Shown: positions 9,023-18,111 of the stretch, piece by piece | How positions within the stretch are numbered: the stretch's first letter is position 1 | Layout: the number at the start of each line of letters is the position of its first letter | Assembly: GCA_023410595.1 (NCBI GenBank) | Contig: JAEYPO010000034.1 | Coordinates: 67,481 to 131,480, forward strand | Direction of reading: 5' to 3' | Length of the DNA stretch: 64,000 nucleotides | Source of the DNA: Bacillota bacterium | Lineage (GTDB): Bacteria; Bacillota; Clostridia; Christensenellales; SZUA-584 | Program-made: the position numbers and the translations under genes | Notes under the pieces: model-generated | Told to the model about the DNA's origin: nothing | The model's database searches: none | Seen by the model: the letters and a program-made list of their open reading frames with translations, nothing else

Positions 9023-9513
9023 ATCGCGCTTTTTATCCTCTTTACAGGATAATACAGCACTGCCGCCGCCGCAACGCCCGCGACCCACTGTATAAGGTTC
9101 TGTACGAGGCCGCCGTAAGCTCTTCCCCATCCGCCAAGCAGCACCTCGTATAACGCATAGCCCAGGAACATTATTGCGCCCGCTATTATGCAGGTTATAA
9201 GGAATCTTGAGAATCCCGCCTTTTTCATCATTACCGCGCAAAGAAATCCCATCAGGCCTTTTATTATTATCGTAGCCGGTATGTATTCGGCGGCTCCGAG
9301 TATAAGGTCGGCAAACAGGCTCCCGACAGCGGCGGTTCCCGCAGCCCACGGCGCGCTGATAAGCAGCCCCGCGCAATAAATTATAGCATCGCCAAGATGC
9401 ATATAAGCGCTGGTCGTTGTCAGCCTAAAGCTTAGGAACGCTGTGAAAACGAATATGAGTGCGGCAAGTATGCTGGAGATAGCAAGGGACCTTGTGTGGT
9501 CTTTATTCTGCAT
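9019..9513 (-). CDS. ECF transporter S component (vitamin uptake)
   Basis: A 164-residue membrane protein with five or six hydrophobic segments. The pattern FRLTTTSAYMHLGDAIIYCAGLL and TIIIKGLMGFL is typical of ECF-type substrate-binding S components, which pair with a shared EcfAAT energizing module. The substrate cannot be told from sequence; pantothenate, folate, pyrimidine and similar S components share this pattern. No riboswitch is visible, since the promoter lies only about 25 bases before the start. It is first in a four-gene operon with MBL hydrolase, comEC and holA. No EcfAAT genes are in the window. Confidence 0.8.
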   Translation of the reverse strand: MQNKDHTRSLAISSILAALIFVFTAFLSFRLTTTSAYMHLGDAIIYCAGLLISAPWAAGTAAVGSLFADLILGAAEYIPATIIIKGLMGFLCAVMMKKAGFSRFLITCIIAGAIMFLGYALYEVLLGGWGRAYGGLVQNLIQWVAGVAAAAVLYYPVKRIKSAI

Positions 9514-9538
9514 ATTTTATCCTCCCATTGTTTGCTAT

Positions 9539-9567
9539 ATTTTAATATAATTCAGCATCCGATGCAA
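9539..9567 (-). promoter_or_regulatory. Promoter of the ECF-MBL-comEC-holA operon
   Basis: On the minus strand TTGCAT (9562-9567) and TAAAAT (9539-9544) are 17 bases apart. GGGAGG lies before the ATG at 9513. The divergent asnB gene starts at 9654, preceded by a CTGTACAG palindrome near 9617-9624 that could be an operator. Confidence 0.6.
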
Positions 9568-9653
9568 CGACTGATTTTTCTGAGTACAATCACGCCTAGG
9601 CCATACGCTCATATACTGTACAGTGAGTATCATCTTTTTACGGGGGCTTTCAT

Positions 9654-11489
9654 ATGTGCGGTATCGTCGGTATCATTGACTTTGAAAACGACCTTCTTAA
9701 TTGCAGCGGCATACTTTCCAATATGATGGATAAGCTCTGCCACAGAGGCCCGGATTCCGCCGGTTCTTTTATAACGCATCAGGCGGCGCTCGGACACAGA
9801 AGGCTTGTTGTGGTAGACCCGGCAGGCGGCAGCCAGCCTATGACAAGAAGCGTGGGAACTAATACATACACGATAGTTTATAACGGCGAGCTTTATAACA
9901 CTTTGGAAATTAGAAAGGAGCTGCATGACAAGGGGCATGTGTTCCTTACCCATTCGGATACCGAGGTGCTGCTCATGTCTTACATAGAATGGGGGCCTTC
10001 CTGCGTCGAAAAGTTCAACGGCATATTCGCTTTCGGCATATGGGACGAACGAAAGCAGCGTATATTCCTCGCAAGGGACAGGATGGGAGTAAAGCCCTTG
10101 TTTATAGCGCGCACAAAGCACGCGCTGCTGTTCGCCTCCGAAATAAAAGCGATACTCTCGCATCCTGATATCAAGCCCGTTATCAATGACAACGGCTTGC
10201 TCGAGCTGTTTGCGCTTGCTCCCGCCCGAACGCCAGGCAAGACGCTGTTTTCGGGCATAGAGGAACTAAAGCCCGGAGAATGCATGACATATTCACCGCT
10301 CGGAACGTACATCCACCGCTATTGGCAGTTTAAAAGCGAAGAACATAAAGACGATGTTTTCGCTACCGTCGAAAAGCTGCTTTATTATATAGAAGACTCC
10401 ACGATACGTCAGCTCGTGTCCGACGTACCCGTCTGTACCTTTCTTTCCGGCGGCCTCGATTCAAGCACGCTCTCCGTAATAGCGGCAAAACATATGGCCA
10501 AGAAGGGCAACACGCTCGATACATTCTCCATTGATTACACCGACAACGACAAATACTTTACGCGCAGCGTGTTTCAGCCCAGCCCTGATAAGGAATATAT
10601 AGATATCGTAAGCAGGTATATAGGCAGCAGTCATACGCCTTATATTGCGACCACCGAGGAATTGGTGGCGTCGCTTAAAGACGCTGTAGTCGCCCGCGAC
10701 CTTCCCGGCATGGCGGACGTGGATTCCAGCCTGCTGATGTTCTGCAGGGAAGTAAAAAAATTCGCTACCGTCGCAATTTCTGGCGAGTGCGCCGACGAGA
10801 TATTCGGCGGCTACCCGTGGTTTTACCGTGACGATCTGTTAAACCTCGATATGTTTCCATGGGCGAATTCCCTCGCGCTGAGGCGCAACGTAATGTCGAG
10901 AAGCCTTTCAAGGCTTAACATCGAAGACTACGCAAAGGCAAGGTATTTTGACACTGTGGAAGAAACCCCGCTGCTGGGCAATGAAAAGCCCAAGGAGCGC
11001 AGGCGCCGCCAGATGTTCTATCTGAATATAAAATGGTTCATGGCCAACCTGCTCGACCGCAAAGACAGGATGAGCATGGCTAGCGGGCTGGAGGTAAGGG
11101 TTCCGTTCTGCGACCACAGGCTTGCGGAATACGTCTGGAACATACCGTGGGATATCAAAAACGCGGGAGGCATGGAAAAAGGCATATTAAGGCTGGCAGT
11201 TAAGGACCTCCTGCCCGAGAGCATATGTTCAAGGAAGAAGAGCCCTTATCCCAAAACGCACAACCCCGAATACACGAGGCTTGTCTCTATCGCGCTGAGA
11301 GATATACTGAGCGACAAAGCAGCGCCCGTAAACGCTCTTATAGACAAAGATTTCGTAGAAGAAATGCTCGATTCTTTGAGCATAGTGACGCCTTGGTTCG
11401 GCCAGCTGATGACCGGCCCGCAGCTCTTTGCGTTCCTTATACAGCTCAACATGTGGCTTAAGGAATACAACGTAAGCATCGCCGTTTAG
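9654..11489 (+). CDS. asnB: Asparagine synthase (glutamine-hydrolysing)
   Basis: A 611-residue two-domain enzyme that makes asparagine from aspartate, glutamine and ATP. Met is followed by CGIVGIIDF, so Cys2 is the class II glutaminase nucleophile; RGPDSAG, GHRRL and YNGELYN complete the N-terminal domain (1-200). The synthetase domain (about 240-580) carries the PP-loop SGGLDSS and GECADEIFGGYPWF. The length is typical. GGGGG lies seven bases before the ATG. It is divergent from the ECF operon, and its stop codon overlaps the convergent GerMN gene by four bases, leaving no room for a separate terminator. Confidence 0.94.
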   Translation: MCGIVGIIDFENDLLNCSGILSNMMDKLCHRGPDSAGSFITHQAALGHRRLVVVDPAGGSQPMTRSVGTNTYTIVYNGELYNTLEIRKELHDKGHVFLTHSDTEVLLMSYIEWGPSCVEKFNGIFAFGIWDERKQRIFLARDRMGVKPLFIARTKHALLFASEIKAILSHPDIKPVINDNGLLELFALAPARTPGKTLFSGIEELKPGECMTYSPLGTYIHRYWQFKSEEHKDDVFATVEKLLYYIEDSTIRQLVSDVPVCTFLSGGLDSSTLSVIAAKHMAKKGNTLDTFSIDYTDNDKYFTRSVFQPSPDKEYIDIVSRYIGSSHTPYIATTEELVASLKDAVVARDLPGMADVDSSLLMFCREVKKFATVAISGECADEIFGGYPWFYRDDLLNLDMFPWANSLALRRNVMSRSLSRLNIEDYAKARYFDTVEETPLLGNEKPKERRRRQMFYLNIKWFMANLLDRKDRMSMASGLEVRVPFCDHRLAEYVWNIPWDIKNAGGMEKGILRLAVKDLLPESICSRKKSPYPKTHNPEYTRLVSIALRDILSDKAAPVNALIDKDFVEEMLDSLSIVTPWFGQLMTGPQLFAFLIQLNMWLKEYNVSIAV

Positions 11490-13054
11490 GACGGCTGCTT
11501 TATTATACCGTAGTTCCTTATAAACGGGTTTGAAAGGCACATGTTTCCCGCGAGCGATTCGGTCTGATTGCCTTCTATAAGGAACTGCACCTTGCTAATG
11601 CCGTCCATCGACGTGATCGTGTTTACTATTGAGTATACGAGCAGCATCTCGCTTTTGGGCGTCAGCTCCGCGCATGCGCTTTTAAAGCCCTGCGAGAGGT
11701 TAACAAACGCCGTGTCCCCGTATGTATCCACCGAAAGTATATCCTCCTCCGTTATTCCCTGAAACATTATAGGGTCCGCGCTGTCGTCCTCGCCCTCAAG
11801 GGGGCCTTTTAACAGCTCCAGCAGGCGCTCCTTCGCGTTCCATATCTTTGCCTGTTCCATGCTTCGCGAAACTTCAAGCAGCAGATCCGAATTTTTGTCT
11901 TCAAAATAGAGCGGCGCGCTGCTGCCTATCAATCCTATAAAATCAAGTCTGGTCATGCCCGCTGACGAAGCGCCGGAATACGGCTCCACCATGTTGCCGT
12001 TTACGTATATGTCCACGTATCTTAAGCCGGGCAAAAAGCCTGTTAATGTGTATACCATCGCCGCATAGGAAAGCTTGGCGTCCTTACTGTCCGAATACAC
12101 GTATCTTGTAGGCAGCTTGGAAAAATTAAGCTTCAGTATATATCCATCATCGGCCGGTATAACTTCCGGCTCTTCTACGAGCTCAAGGCCGTCCGCAACC
12201 GGGTTGGTCATAACAGACGTATTCTGCGGGCCTTTCCCAAGTTCGCCCAAGAGCGCCCGCACATAGCCGCTGCCCGTATATTTTACGTCGCGCACCTCGG
12301 GAAGTATATAGCTTCCGCCGCTGGAGATAAAATACAACACTGTCGAAAGTTCTTTTTCTTTGGGAGGTTCCGGCGCTTGCTGCGTGTTCTCCTCTTCAGG
12401 CTCAGGTACGGGCTCCTCCTCCCCCGGTATCTGTATCTGAAGAGCAGGCACTTCTTTATATTTAGCCGAAGCCTGCAGCCATGCGTCCGTTATGGCGCCT
12501 GTCCGTTTTTCATGCGGCTCGTACGGCACGGCGGCTGCGCCTTCTTCCGCTACAAAACCCGCCTGTACCCCGTTATAGAATACTGAGGTAAATGTCGTTC
12601 CAAGTATATCCGTCACGGTATTTGCTATTGCAAGCTCAAGCTTGAACTTATCCTCAGGGAGCATCGCCGCGCCGGCGTATTTAAGATATACGTTCGCGAC
12701 GTTTCTCGAGCACTCAATGCGCTCCAGCCTCATGCCTGCCGGAGCGAGCGCTATGAGCCTATCGCTTAACGGCCCCTCAAGCAGCTTTTTTATAGCGACT
12801 GTAGCGGGGTTCGTATCCTCGCCAATTTCGATATTTCTTATTTCCGCCGTCAGCGTGCCGCCCGCGGCGTTTATGAAGTATACGGCAGTTTTTTCGGCCC
12901 TTCCCTTTTCGCCCATACTGCTCGTATCTATTTTGTTTGTGGGTATGTATTCACCGTATTCGCCCGTATCTTTTATTACGCCGCATCCGGCAAGCAGCAA
13001 GCACAGCGCGGCTGCGGCGGCAATGAATCTTTTCATAGCACCCCTATCCGACAT
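11486..13054 (-). CDS. Lipoprotein with three GerMN domains
   Basis: A 522-residue predicted lipoprotein (lipobox LLLAGCG, Cys about 24). Three GerMN-type repeats are visible at about 70-175, 240-365 and 385-505. Each has a beta strand, a VRALLGELGKGP or LLEGPL or LLELLKGPL helix, and an LNFS/VNLSQGF...VYSIVNT block. GerMN domains occur in spore germination protein GerM and in actinobacterial LpqB. A Pro/Glu-rich linker (about 210-232) separates repeats one and two. It overlaps the upstream GerMN gene by 11 bases and is last in the operon with the response regulator and kinase. It likely acts outside the membrane, perhaps in envelope or peptidoglycan sensing. Confidence 0.82.
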   Translation of the reverse strand: MSDRGAMKRFIAAAAALCLLLAGCGVIKDTGEYGEYIPTNKIDTSSMGEKGRAEKTAVYFINAAGGTLTAEIRNIEIGEDTNPATVAIKKLLEGPLSDRLIALAPAGMRLERIECSRNVANVYLKYAGAAMLPEDKFKLELAIANTVTDILGTTFTSVFYNGVQAGFVAEEGAAAVPYEPHEKRTGAITDAWLQASAKYKEVPALQIQIPGEEEPVPEPEEENTQQAPEPPKEKELSTVLYFISSGGSYILPEVRDVKYTGSGYVRALLGELGKGPQNTSVMTNPVADGLELVEEPEVIPADDGYILKLNFSKLPTRYVYSDSKDAKLSYAAMVYTLTGFLPGLRYVDIYVNGNMVEPYSGASSAGMTRLDFIGLIGSSAPLYFEDKNSDLLLEVSRSMEQAKIWNAKERLLELLKGPLEGEDDSADPIMFQGITEEDILSVDTYGDTAFVNLSQGFKSACAELTPKSEMLLVYSIVNTITSMDGISKVQFLIEGNQTESLAGNMCLSNPFIRNYGIIKQPS

Positions 13055-14006
13055 TGACCAGTATGTTTACAAGCGAAGTATACGACAGAGCCCATATGTC
13101 GTTGTTTCTTACCATTATCACAGGTTTGCTTACCTGTTTTATTATGTCGTCCGCCTTCGTTCTAACCGAATAATCGAGCATTACGACCGCTGTCCTGCCG
13201 TCGTACGAGACGTTTGCGCTTGTAACGTTATAGCCTTCAAGCGATGCTACATTGGAGGACAGCGCGCTGGAAAACGCGTTTATATCAGGCTTGACCGTTC
13301 CGTCTGGGCTGTTATACGCCGTGAAGTTGTAAAGCCCTGTCCAATCCTTGTAAGCAAAGCATTCCAGCGCTTCCGTCAGCGTGTTCTCTGGCGTCAGTAT
13401 AAGCTTGGCCTCCCTGGTCAGCGGCTCAAGATATGTCTGAGGGTTGTCCTTCCAGCCCGCTTCGCCGCGTGTTATTCTTCCGCCCGTTTCGGTGCTGCTG
13501 TCCCTTGCCACTTCTATCTGCACCTGCGAGTATTTTCCTAGCTCCACAAGCGTGTTTACTATGGAATATATCGCGAGCTTTTTCTGGTCAGGCGTCGTTC
13601 CCTCCTCCAGAGCGGCTTCGCTCGGGTCGGTTGATATGAATTCGCTGCTGAGCGTCACGAACAATATATCCCCATTGGACGAAACGCTTACAAGCTCAAC
13701 TCCGCTCCAGAAAAGGCCGCCCAGCTCATCCCTGTCCGCAGAAGGCCCGCTGATAAGCGCCTGAATAACTGCTTCCTCCAGCGTCTTACTGACCGGCACG
13801 TCTATTTTTCGCGTCTCGGCGGCAAGCAGGTTCTGCTTGCGGTAGCAGAAATACAGCGTAACGTTGGACGTGACCTTGTTCGCCGCTTCCGCTTTCGGGT
13901 TTATATCCGGCGTTTTGGCGGGCTTGCTCGGCTCGCCAAGGGCGCATCCTGATAATACGGTTATCAATAGCAATACTGCCGCCACGGCAATCTTTAATTT
14001 ACTCAT
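13044..14006 (-). CDS. GerMN-domain lipoprotein
   Basis: A 320-residue lipoprotein (lipobox VLSGCALG). A single GerMN domain occupies about residues 48-165, with EEAVIQALISGPSAD, LFVTLSSEFIS and LAIYSIVNTLVELG. The C-terminal region (about 210-318) resembles an NTF2-like fold: ALECFAYKDWTGLYNFTA at its start, then YDGRTAVVMLDYSVRT and NDIWALSYTSLVNILVNVG. It overlaps the kinase gene by eight bases and the next GerMN gene by 11, so all are co-translated. By analogy with LpqB, which binds the extracellular part of kinase MtrB, it may modulate the histidine kinase. That is inference. Confidence 0.82.
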   Translation of the reverse strand: MSKLKIAVAAVLLLITVLSGCALGEPSKPAKTPDINPKAEAANKVTSNVTLYFCYRKQNLLAAETRKIDVPVSKTLEEAVIQALISGPSADRDELGGLFWSGVELVSVSSNGDILFVTLSSEFISTDPSEAALEEGTTPDQKKLAIYSIVNTLVELGKYSQVQIEVARDSSTETGGRITRGEAGWKDNPQTYLEPLTREAKLILTPENTLTEALECFAYKDWTGLYNFTAYNSPDGTVKPDINAFSSALSSNVASLEGYNVTSANVSYDGRTAVVMLDYSVRTKADDIIKQVSKPVIMVRNNDIWALSYTSLVNILVNVG

Positions 14007-15444
14007 TGCTTTCTCCCAGCCTTTTTATGGGCAGATACAGCGTAAAAGTGCTGCCCTTTCCTTCTTCGCTCTGCACGTCTATCCTGCCGCCGTGCAGCAG
14101 CGCTATCTTCTGCGATATATGCAGCCCAAGGCCGCTGCCTCCCGTATCTCTCGCTCTCGCTTTGTCCACACGGTAGAAACGGTCGAATATATAAGGTAAC
14201 TCCGGCTCGGGTATGCCCACCCCGTCGTCCTTGATTGCGACAGCGGCGTATGCCCCCGATTTCTGCAGCGATACCCATACGTGGCCGCCCTTATCGGTAT
14301 ACTTTATAGCGTTGTCTATAAGGTTCATTACCGCCTGTATAATTTTAAGCGCGTCGCACTGTATCTCTAAATCGTTTATTACCGAATATGAGAGCGTTAT
14401 ACCCTTTTCCTTTGCTATAGGTTTCAGCGACGAAACGGATTTATGTACGAGCTCGCTTAAGAGTATCTTGTTTATGACAAGCGCGTCCGCCTCGCTGTCC
14501 GTCTTGGCAAGCGTAAGCAATCCGGTTATCGTTTCGTTCATCCGGTCTATCTCTTTGTTGATATCGCTTAAAAACTCTTTGTATATCTTCTCTTCTATGC
14601 CATCCTGATAAAGCAACGACTCGGTGAGTATCTTCATCGAGCTTAAGGGCGTCTTTAACTCATGCGAGGCGTTTGAAACGAATTCACTCCTGTGCCTGTC
14701 CATGTTTTCCAGCTTCTCACTCATAGTGTTGAAGGTATCTGCAAGAGAGGACATCTCGTTTTTGCCGGTGACTTTTATGCGCTGCCGCAGGTTTCCCTTG
14801 GATATGGAGATAGCGACGTTTTTAAGCTCGTTTATGGGCTTTGCTATATAGCCGGAAAATACGAGGCTTATAAGCAAAAGCACGAGGCAGGCGGAGCACG
14901 ATATTATAACAAGTATGGTTATGAAGCTGCGCGTCGTTTCCACGACGTCCTGTATCTCGTCCGCAAACAGCACCGCGCCTATCGTTTCAGTGTTGTATAC
15001 CACCGCGGACGTGTAGTATACGCAGTAAAAGGCTTCCTTTTCGCTGTCTATCCTGTGGAACCCATAAGACGTATCTCCGGGGCCCAGCAGCACGTCGGAT
15101 ATTTCCTTGTGCTCAAGCTTCTGTCCGTTAAATATGGAAAAGCTGTCTATCTGCACTATGCCCGACTTGTCGAGCACCAGAAAACGCCCGTCGTATTGTT
15201 TGGAGCTCTGCTCGGCAATTTCGTACATTTTTTTTGCGTTGGAATTATAAAGGTACGGCGCCATGCTTACAGCGACGCTGTTAGTGCTTTTGAGCTGTTC
15301 GTTCACCCGCATTTTCACAAGATAGTCTTCCGCAAGGTAAGCAACAGCAAGCGTGACCGCCGCGAATGTCGCGGCGGCTACGAATATGTAAATTACTACA
15401 AAACGCCAGCGTATCGAATAAAATACGCTATTTATCCGAGAAAT
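13999..15444 (-). CDS. Membrane histidine kinase (WalK/MtrB-like), probable ATT start
   Basis: Two-component sensor kinase: an extracellular domain, TM2 and HAMP, then HisKA with H-box FVSNASHELKTPL, N-box NLIDNAIKYTDKGG and G-boxes DDGVGIPEPELPYIFDRFYR and GGSGLGLHIS, so it should be active. The first usable ATG/GTG/TTG is GTG at 15318, but that start would lack TM1. Upstream the frame stays open and encodes SVFYSIRWRFVVIYIFVAAATFAAVTLAVAYLAEDYL (shown in two parts: SVFYSIRWRFVVIYIFVAAA, then TFAAVTLAVAYLAEDYL), a normal N-terminal membrane segment. A GGGGAG lies nine bases before ATT at 15444 inside the end of the regulator gene, so I extend to that codon. The conservative span ends at 15318. 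Confidence 0.85.
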   Translation of the reverse strand: MSRINSVFYSIRWRFVVIYIFVAAATFAAVTLAVAYLAEDYLVKMRVNEQLKSTNSVAVSMAPYLYNSNAKKMYEIAEQSSKQYDGRFLVLDKSGIVQIDSFSIFNGQKLEHKEISDVLLGPGDTSYGFHRIDSEKEAFYCVYYTSAVVYNTETIGAVLFADEIQDVVETTRSFITILVIISCSACLVLLLISLVFSGYIAKPINELKNVAISISKGNLRQRIKVTGKNEMSSLADTFNTMSEKLENMDRHRSEFVSNASHELKTPLSSMKILTESLLYQDGIEEKIYKEFLSDINKEIDRMNETITGLLTLAKTDSEADALVINKILLSELVHKSVSSLKPIAKEKGITLSYSVINDLEIQCDALKIIQAVMNLIDNAIKYTDKGGHVWVSLQKSGAYAAVAIKDDGVGIPEPELPYIFDRFYRVDKARARDTGGSGLGLHISQKIALLHGGRIDVQSEEGKGSTFTLYLPIKRLGESNE

Positions 15445-16117
15445 AGTATCCCACTCCCCACTTGGTCATTATAAATTCGGGCTTTGCGGGGTTGCTTTCG
15501 ATCTTTTCACGAAGACGGCGGATATGCACGTCCACGGTCCTTAGGTCTCCTAAGTACTCATATTTCCATATAAGCTCCAAAAGCTTTTCCCTGTCGTACA
15601 CCTTGCCTTTATTTGTTATGAATAATTGCAGGAGATCGAATTCCTTCGCCGTAAGCCCTACGTCTTTGCCGTCAACCGTAACGCTCCTGTTTTCCAGATT
15701 GACTATCATATTTTTCGCGTGAAGTATCTGCGGTTCCTTGCTCTTTTCGGTGCCTTCCATGCGCCTGAATATCGTTTTTATACGTGCTTTCAGTTCGAGC
15801 ATATTAAAAGGCTTTGTCATATAATCGTCGGCGCCGTACTCCAAACCCATTATCTTATCCATATCGTCGTCTTTGGCGGTAAGCATTATTATGGGAACGT
15901 TTGATATGCTGCGTATGCGCTGGCATACTTCCATTCCGTCTATTTTAGGCAGCATCAGGTCAAGAAGCACAAGATCGTATTTGTCGGGCTGAAAAACGCT
16001 GAGCGCCTGTTCGCCGTCCAGCGCCTCGTCCACCGAATAGCCGTCCTGCTGTTCAAGATTGAACCTTAGCCCCTTGATTAAACTGGGTTCGTCATCGACG
16101 ATCAGTATTCTCTTCAT
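15428..16117 (-). CDS. OmpR/PhoB-family response regulator
   Basis: A 229-residue regulator. The receiver domain (1-120) has acidic residues DDE near 8-10, the phosphorylation Asp in LVLLDLMLP at about 53, Thr in MLTAKDDD and Lys in YMTKPF. The winged-helix DNA-binding domain (about 130-227) has LTAKEFDLLQLFITNKGKVYDREKLLELIW and RTVDVHIRRLREKIE. It is close in type to WalR/MtrA. AAGGAG precedes the ATG. It heads the operon with the histidine kinase and the two GerMN lipoproteins and overlaps the proposed kinase start by 17 bases. Confidence 0.93.
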   Translation of the reverse strand: MKRILIVDDEPSLIKGLRFNLEQQDGYSVDEALDGEQALSVFQPDKYDLVLLDLMLPKIDGMEVCQRIRSISNVPIIMLTAKDDDMDKIMGLEYGADDYMTKPFNMLELKARIKTIFRRMEGTEKSKEPQILHAKNMIVNLENRSVTVDGKDVGLTAKEFDLLQLFITNKGKVYDREKLLELIWKYEYLGDLRTVDVHIRRLREKIESNPAKPEFIMTKWGVGYYFSDK

Positions 16118-16148
16118 ACATACATTCTCCTTGCGCGTTATGACAATA

Positions 16149-16157
16149 ATTATACCA
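16149..16157 (-). promoter_or_regulatory. Extended -10 promoter of the response regulator operon
   Basis: TGGTATAAT on the minus strand, a perfect TATAAT with a TGn extension about 30 bases before the regulator start. No good -35 hexamer is seen at 17 bases, consistent with an extended -10 promoter. The rest of the 16118-16269 gap is AT-rich. Confidence 0.5.
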
Positions 16158-16269
16158 CAATATCATAAATAATAAAATGAAAGTTGATACAACAGCGTGT
16201 ATACCCATTGGTTGTTCGTTCTTATATGTTGATATGAGTCAATTTTACAGTAATTCTATATATTATTAT

Positions 16270-18108
16270 CTAGCGTCGGCTGCTTCGCGGGCGCTTTTCG
16301 CCGCGCCTGCCGGGCTTCGGGCCGGAAGGTTGTGCTTCAGGCACAAGGCACTGCGGCCCCCTGCCTATGAGGTCTTCCCTGCCCGCTTCTTTGAGCGCTT
16401 CCCTTACGAGCGGCCAGTTGCGCTTGTTTTGAAACTGCAGCAGCGCGCGCTGCATGGCTTTCTCTTTCGACGTCCTCGCCACATACACCGGCTTTCCCGT
16501 CATGGGGTCAATCCCGGTGTAGTACATGCACGTTGATACCGTGCCCGGCGTAGGATAGAAATCCTGCACCTGCTCTGGTATAAACCTTTGCTGCTTAAGC
16601 TTTAGTGCAAGCTCTATTGCGTCGTTAAGGGTGCTTCCCGGGTGCGACGATATATAGTAAGGCAGCAGGTACTGCTCCTTGCCCATCTTTTTCGTCACCG
16701 AAGAAAACCTGTGGGCAAAGCGCTCGTATACTCTGTAATCGGGTTTGTTCATAAGCGAAAGCACGCCGGGGCATACGTGCTCGGGCGCGACTTTAAGCTG
16801 GCCGCTTATATGCTTTTTAACAAGCCTGTCAAAAAACCGGCTGTCCTTGTCGGCCATTATATAATCATAGCGTATGCCCGAACGTATAAAGACGCGCCTT
16901 ACGTTTTTGATGCGCTCCAGCGCTTCGAGTATCTCCACAAGCCCTTTGTGGCTCACTTTAAGGTTTTGGCACACGCGGGGAGCAAGACAAGCCTTAAAGC
17001 AGCCGCCTGAATCTTTGGCGGTGCATACGGCGTCGTAAAAGTTTGCAGTCGGGCCGCCGACGTCGTGAATGACGCCTTTAAACTCGGGCATTTTCGAGAA
17101 ACGCTCCGCTTCTTCTATTATCGATTTCTTGGAGCGCTTCTGTATGCGCTTGCCCTGGTGGGAAGATATGGAGCAAAATGAGCACATGCCGGGGCAGCCG
17201 CGCAGCGCGGTTATGCCAAACTGCACCTCCGCAAGCGCGGGAACGGGCTCATTATACGACGGATGCTGCCTGCGCAAAAACGGCAGTGAGTAAACGGCGT
17301 CCATCTCGGCGGTGGAAAGAGCGTTCGAAGGCGGGAACTGCACTAAAAAGCGCTGACCGTGCGGCTGGACGAGCGTTTTGCCCGCGGGCGTCATGTTCTT
17401 CTGTATTATCCTGCATGCGTCCGCGAAATCGCTTTTGCTTGAGGCAACGCGCTCATAGGACGGCAGCATTACATAATCGCTTACTCCATCGAGCGAAGAG
17501 AGCACGATACACGTTCCTTTAACGCCTGTTATGCCGCTTAAGGCTTCGCCGTCCCCAAGCCTTTTTGCTATCTCGCCCAGCGGCTTTTCACCCATGCCGT
17601 ACACGAGCATATCCGCCTTGCTGTCAAAAAGGTAGGAGCGCCTCACAGCGTCTTCGTAATAGTCGTAGTGGGCGAACCGCCGCTGAGACGGCTCTATGCC
17701 GCCTATAATGACGGGCGTGTCCTTATGCGCCTGCTTAAGCCTTGCGGTATAAGCTATCGTCGGCCTCGGAGGGCGCAGCCCCGTCTTTCCTCCCGGCGAA
17801 TACGCATCGGAGCTCCGCGGTTTTTTGGCGGCGGTGTACATGTTGACTATGCCGTCCATGTTCCCGCCGCTTAGTAAAAACGCGTACTTCGGCGTTCCGA
17901 GCTTTGAAAAGTCGTCCGCCTTAGTCCAGTCGGGCTGGGATATTACGCCCACTGTAAACCCGAGGCTTTCCACAAACCGTCCTATTATCGCCGCCGCAAA
18001 CGACGGGTGATCCACATAGGCGTCGGGCGTAACCACTATAAAATCAAGCTGAGAAACGCCAAGGTCGCTCATTTCTTTTTTTGACATCGGGAGAAATTCG
18101 TTTTTCAT
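16270..18108 (-). CDS. YgiQ family radical SAM protein
   Basis: A 612-residue protein of the UPF0313/YgiQ family. The N-terminal region is cobalamin-binding-like (about 25-180), with FVVTPDAYVDHPSF near its start and PVIIGGIEPSQRRFAHYDYYEDAVRRS. The radical SAM cluster motif is CPGMCSFCSISSHQG at about residue 307, and the C-terminal part has YYISSHPGSTLNDAIELALKL and VQDFYPTPGTVSTCMYYTG. The tail is basic and Pro/Arg-rich. The reaction is not established for the family. The gene starts three bases past the stop of the glucan synthase gene and has no clear ribosome binding site, so it may depend on translational coupling. Confidence 0.92.
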   Translation of the reverse strand: MKNEFLPMSKKEMSDLGVSQLDFIVVTPDAYVDHPSFAAAIIGRFVESLGFTVGVISQPDWTKADDFSKLGTPKYAFLLSGGNMDGIVNMYTAAKKPRSSDAYSPGGKTGLRPPRPTIAYTARLKQAHKDTPVIIGGIEPSQRRFAHYDYYEDAVRRSYLFDSKADMLVYGMGEKPLGEIAKRLGDGEALSGITGVKGTCIVLSSLDGVSDYVMLPSYERVASSKSDFADACRIIQKNMTPAGKTLVQPHGQRFLVQFPPSNALSTAEMDAVYSLPFLRRQHPSYNEPVPALAEVQFGITALRGCPGMCSFCSISSHQGKRIQKRSKKSIIEEAERFSKMPEFKGVIHDVGGPTANFYDAVCTAKDSGGCFKACLAPRVCQNLKVSHKGLVEILEALERIKNVRRVFIRSGIRYDYIMADKDSRFFDRLVKKHISGQLKVAPEHVCPGVLSLMNKPDYRVYERFAHRFSSVTKKMGKEQYLLPYYISSHPGSTLNDAIELALKLKQQRFIPEQVQDFYPTPGTVSTCMYYTGIDPMTGKPVYVARTSKEKAMQRALLQFQNKRNWPLVREALKEAGREDLIGRGPQCLVPEAQPSGPKPGRRGEKRPRSSRR

Positions 18109-18111
18109 ACG

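Noticed and set aside
9514..9653. Riboswitch before the ECF S-component gene
   Set aside because: The promoter lies about 25 bases before the start, leaving no room for an aptamer.
14692..15474. 260-codon plus-strand frame over the kinase gene
   Set aside because: Shadow of the histidine kinase, whose motifs are intact on the other strand.
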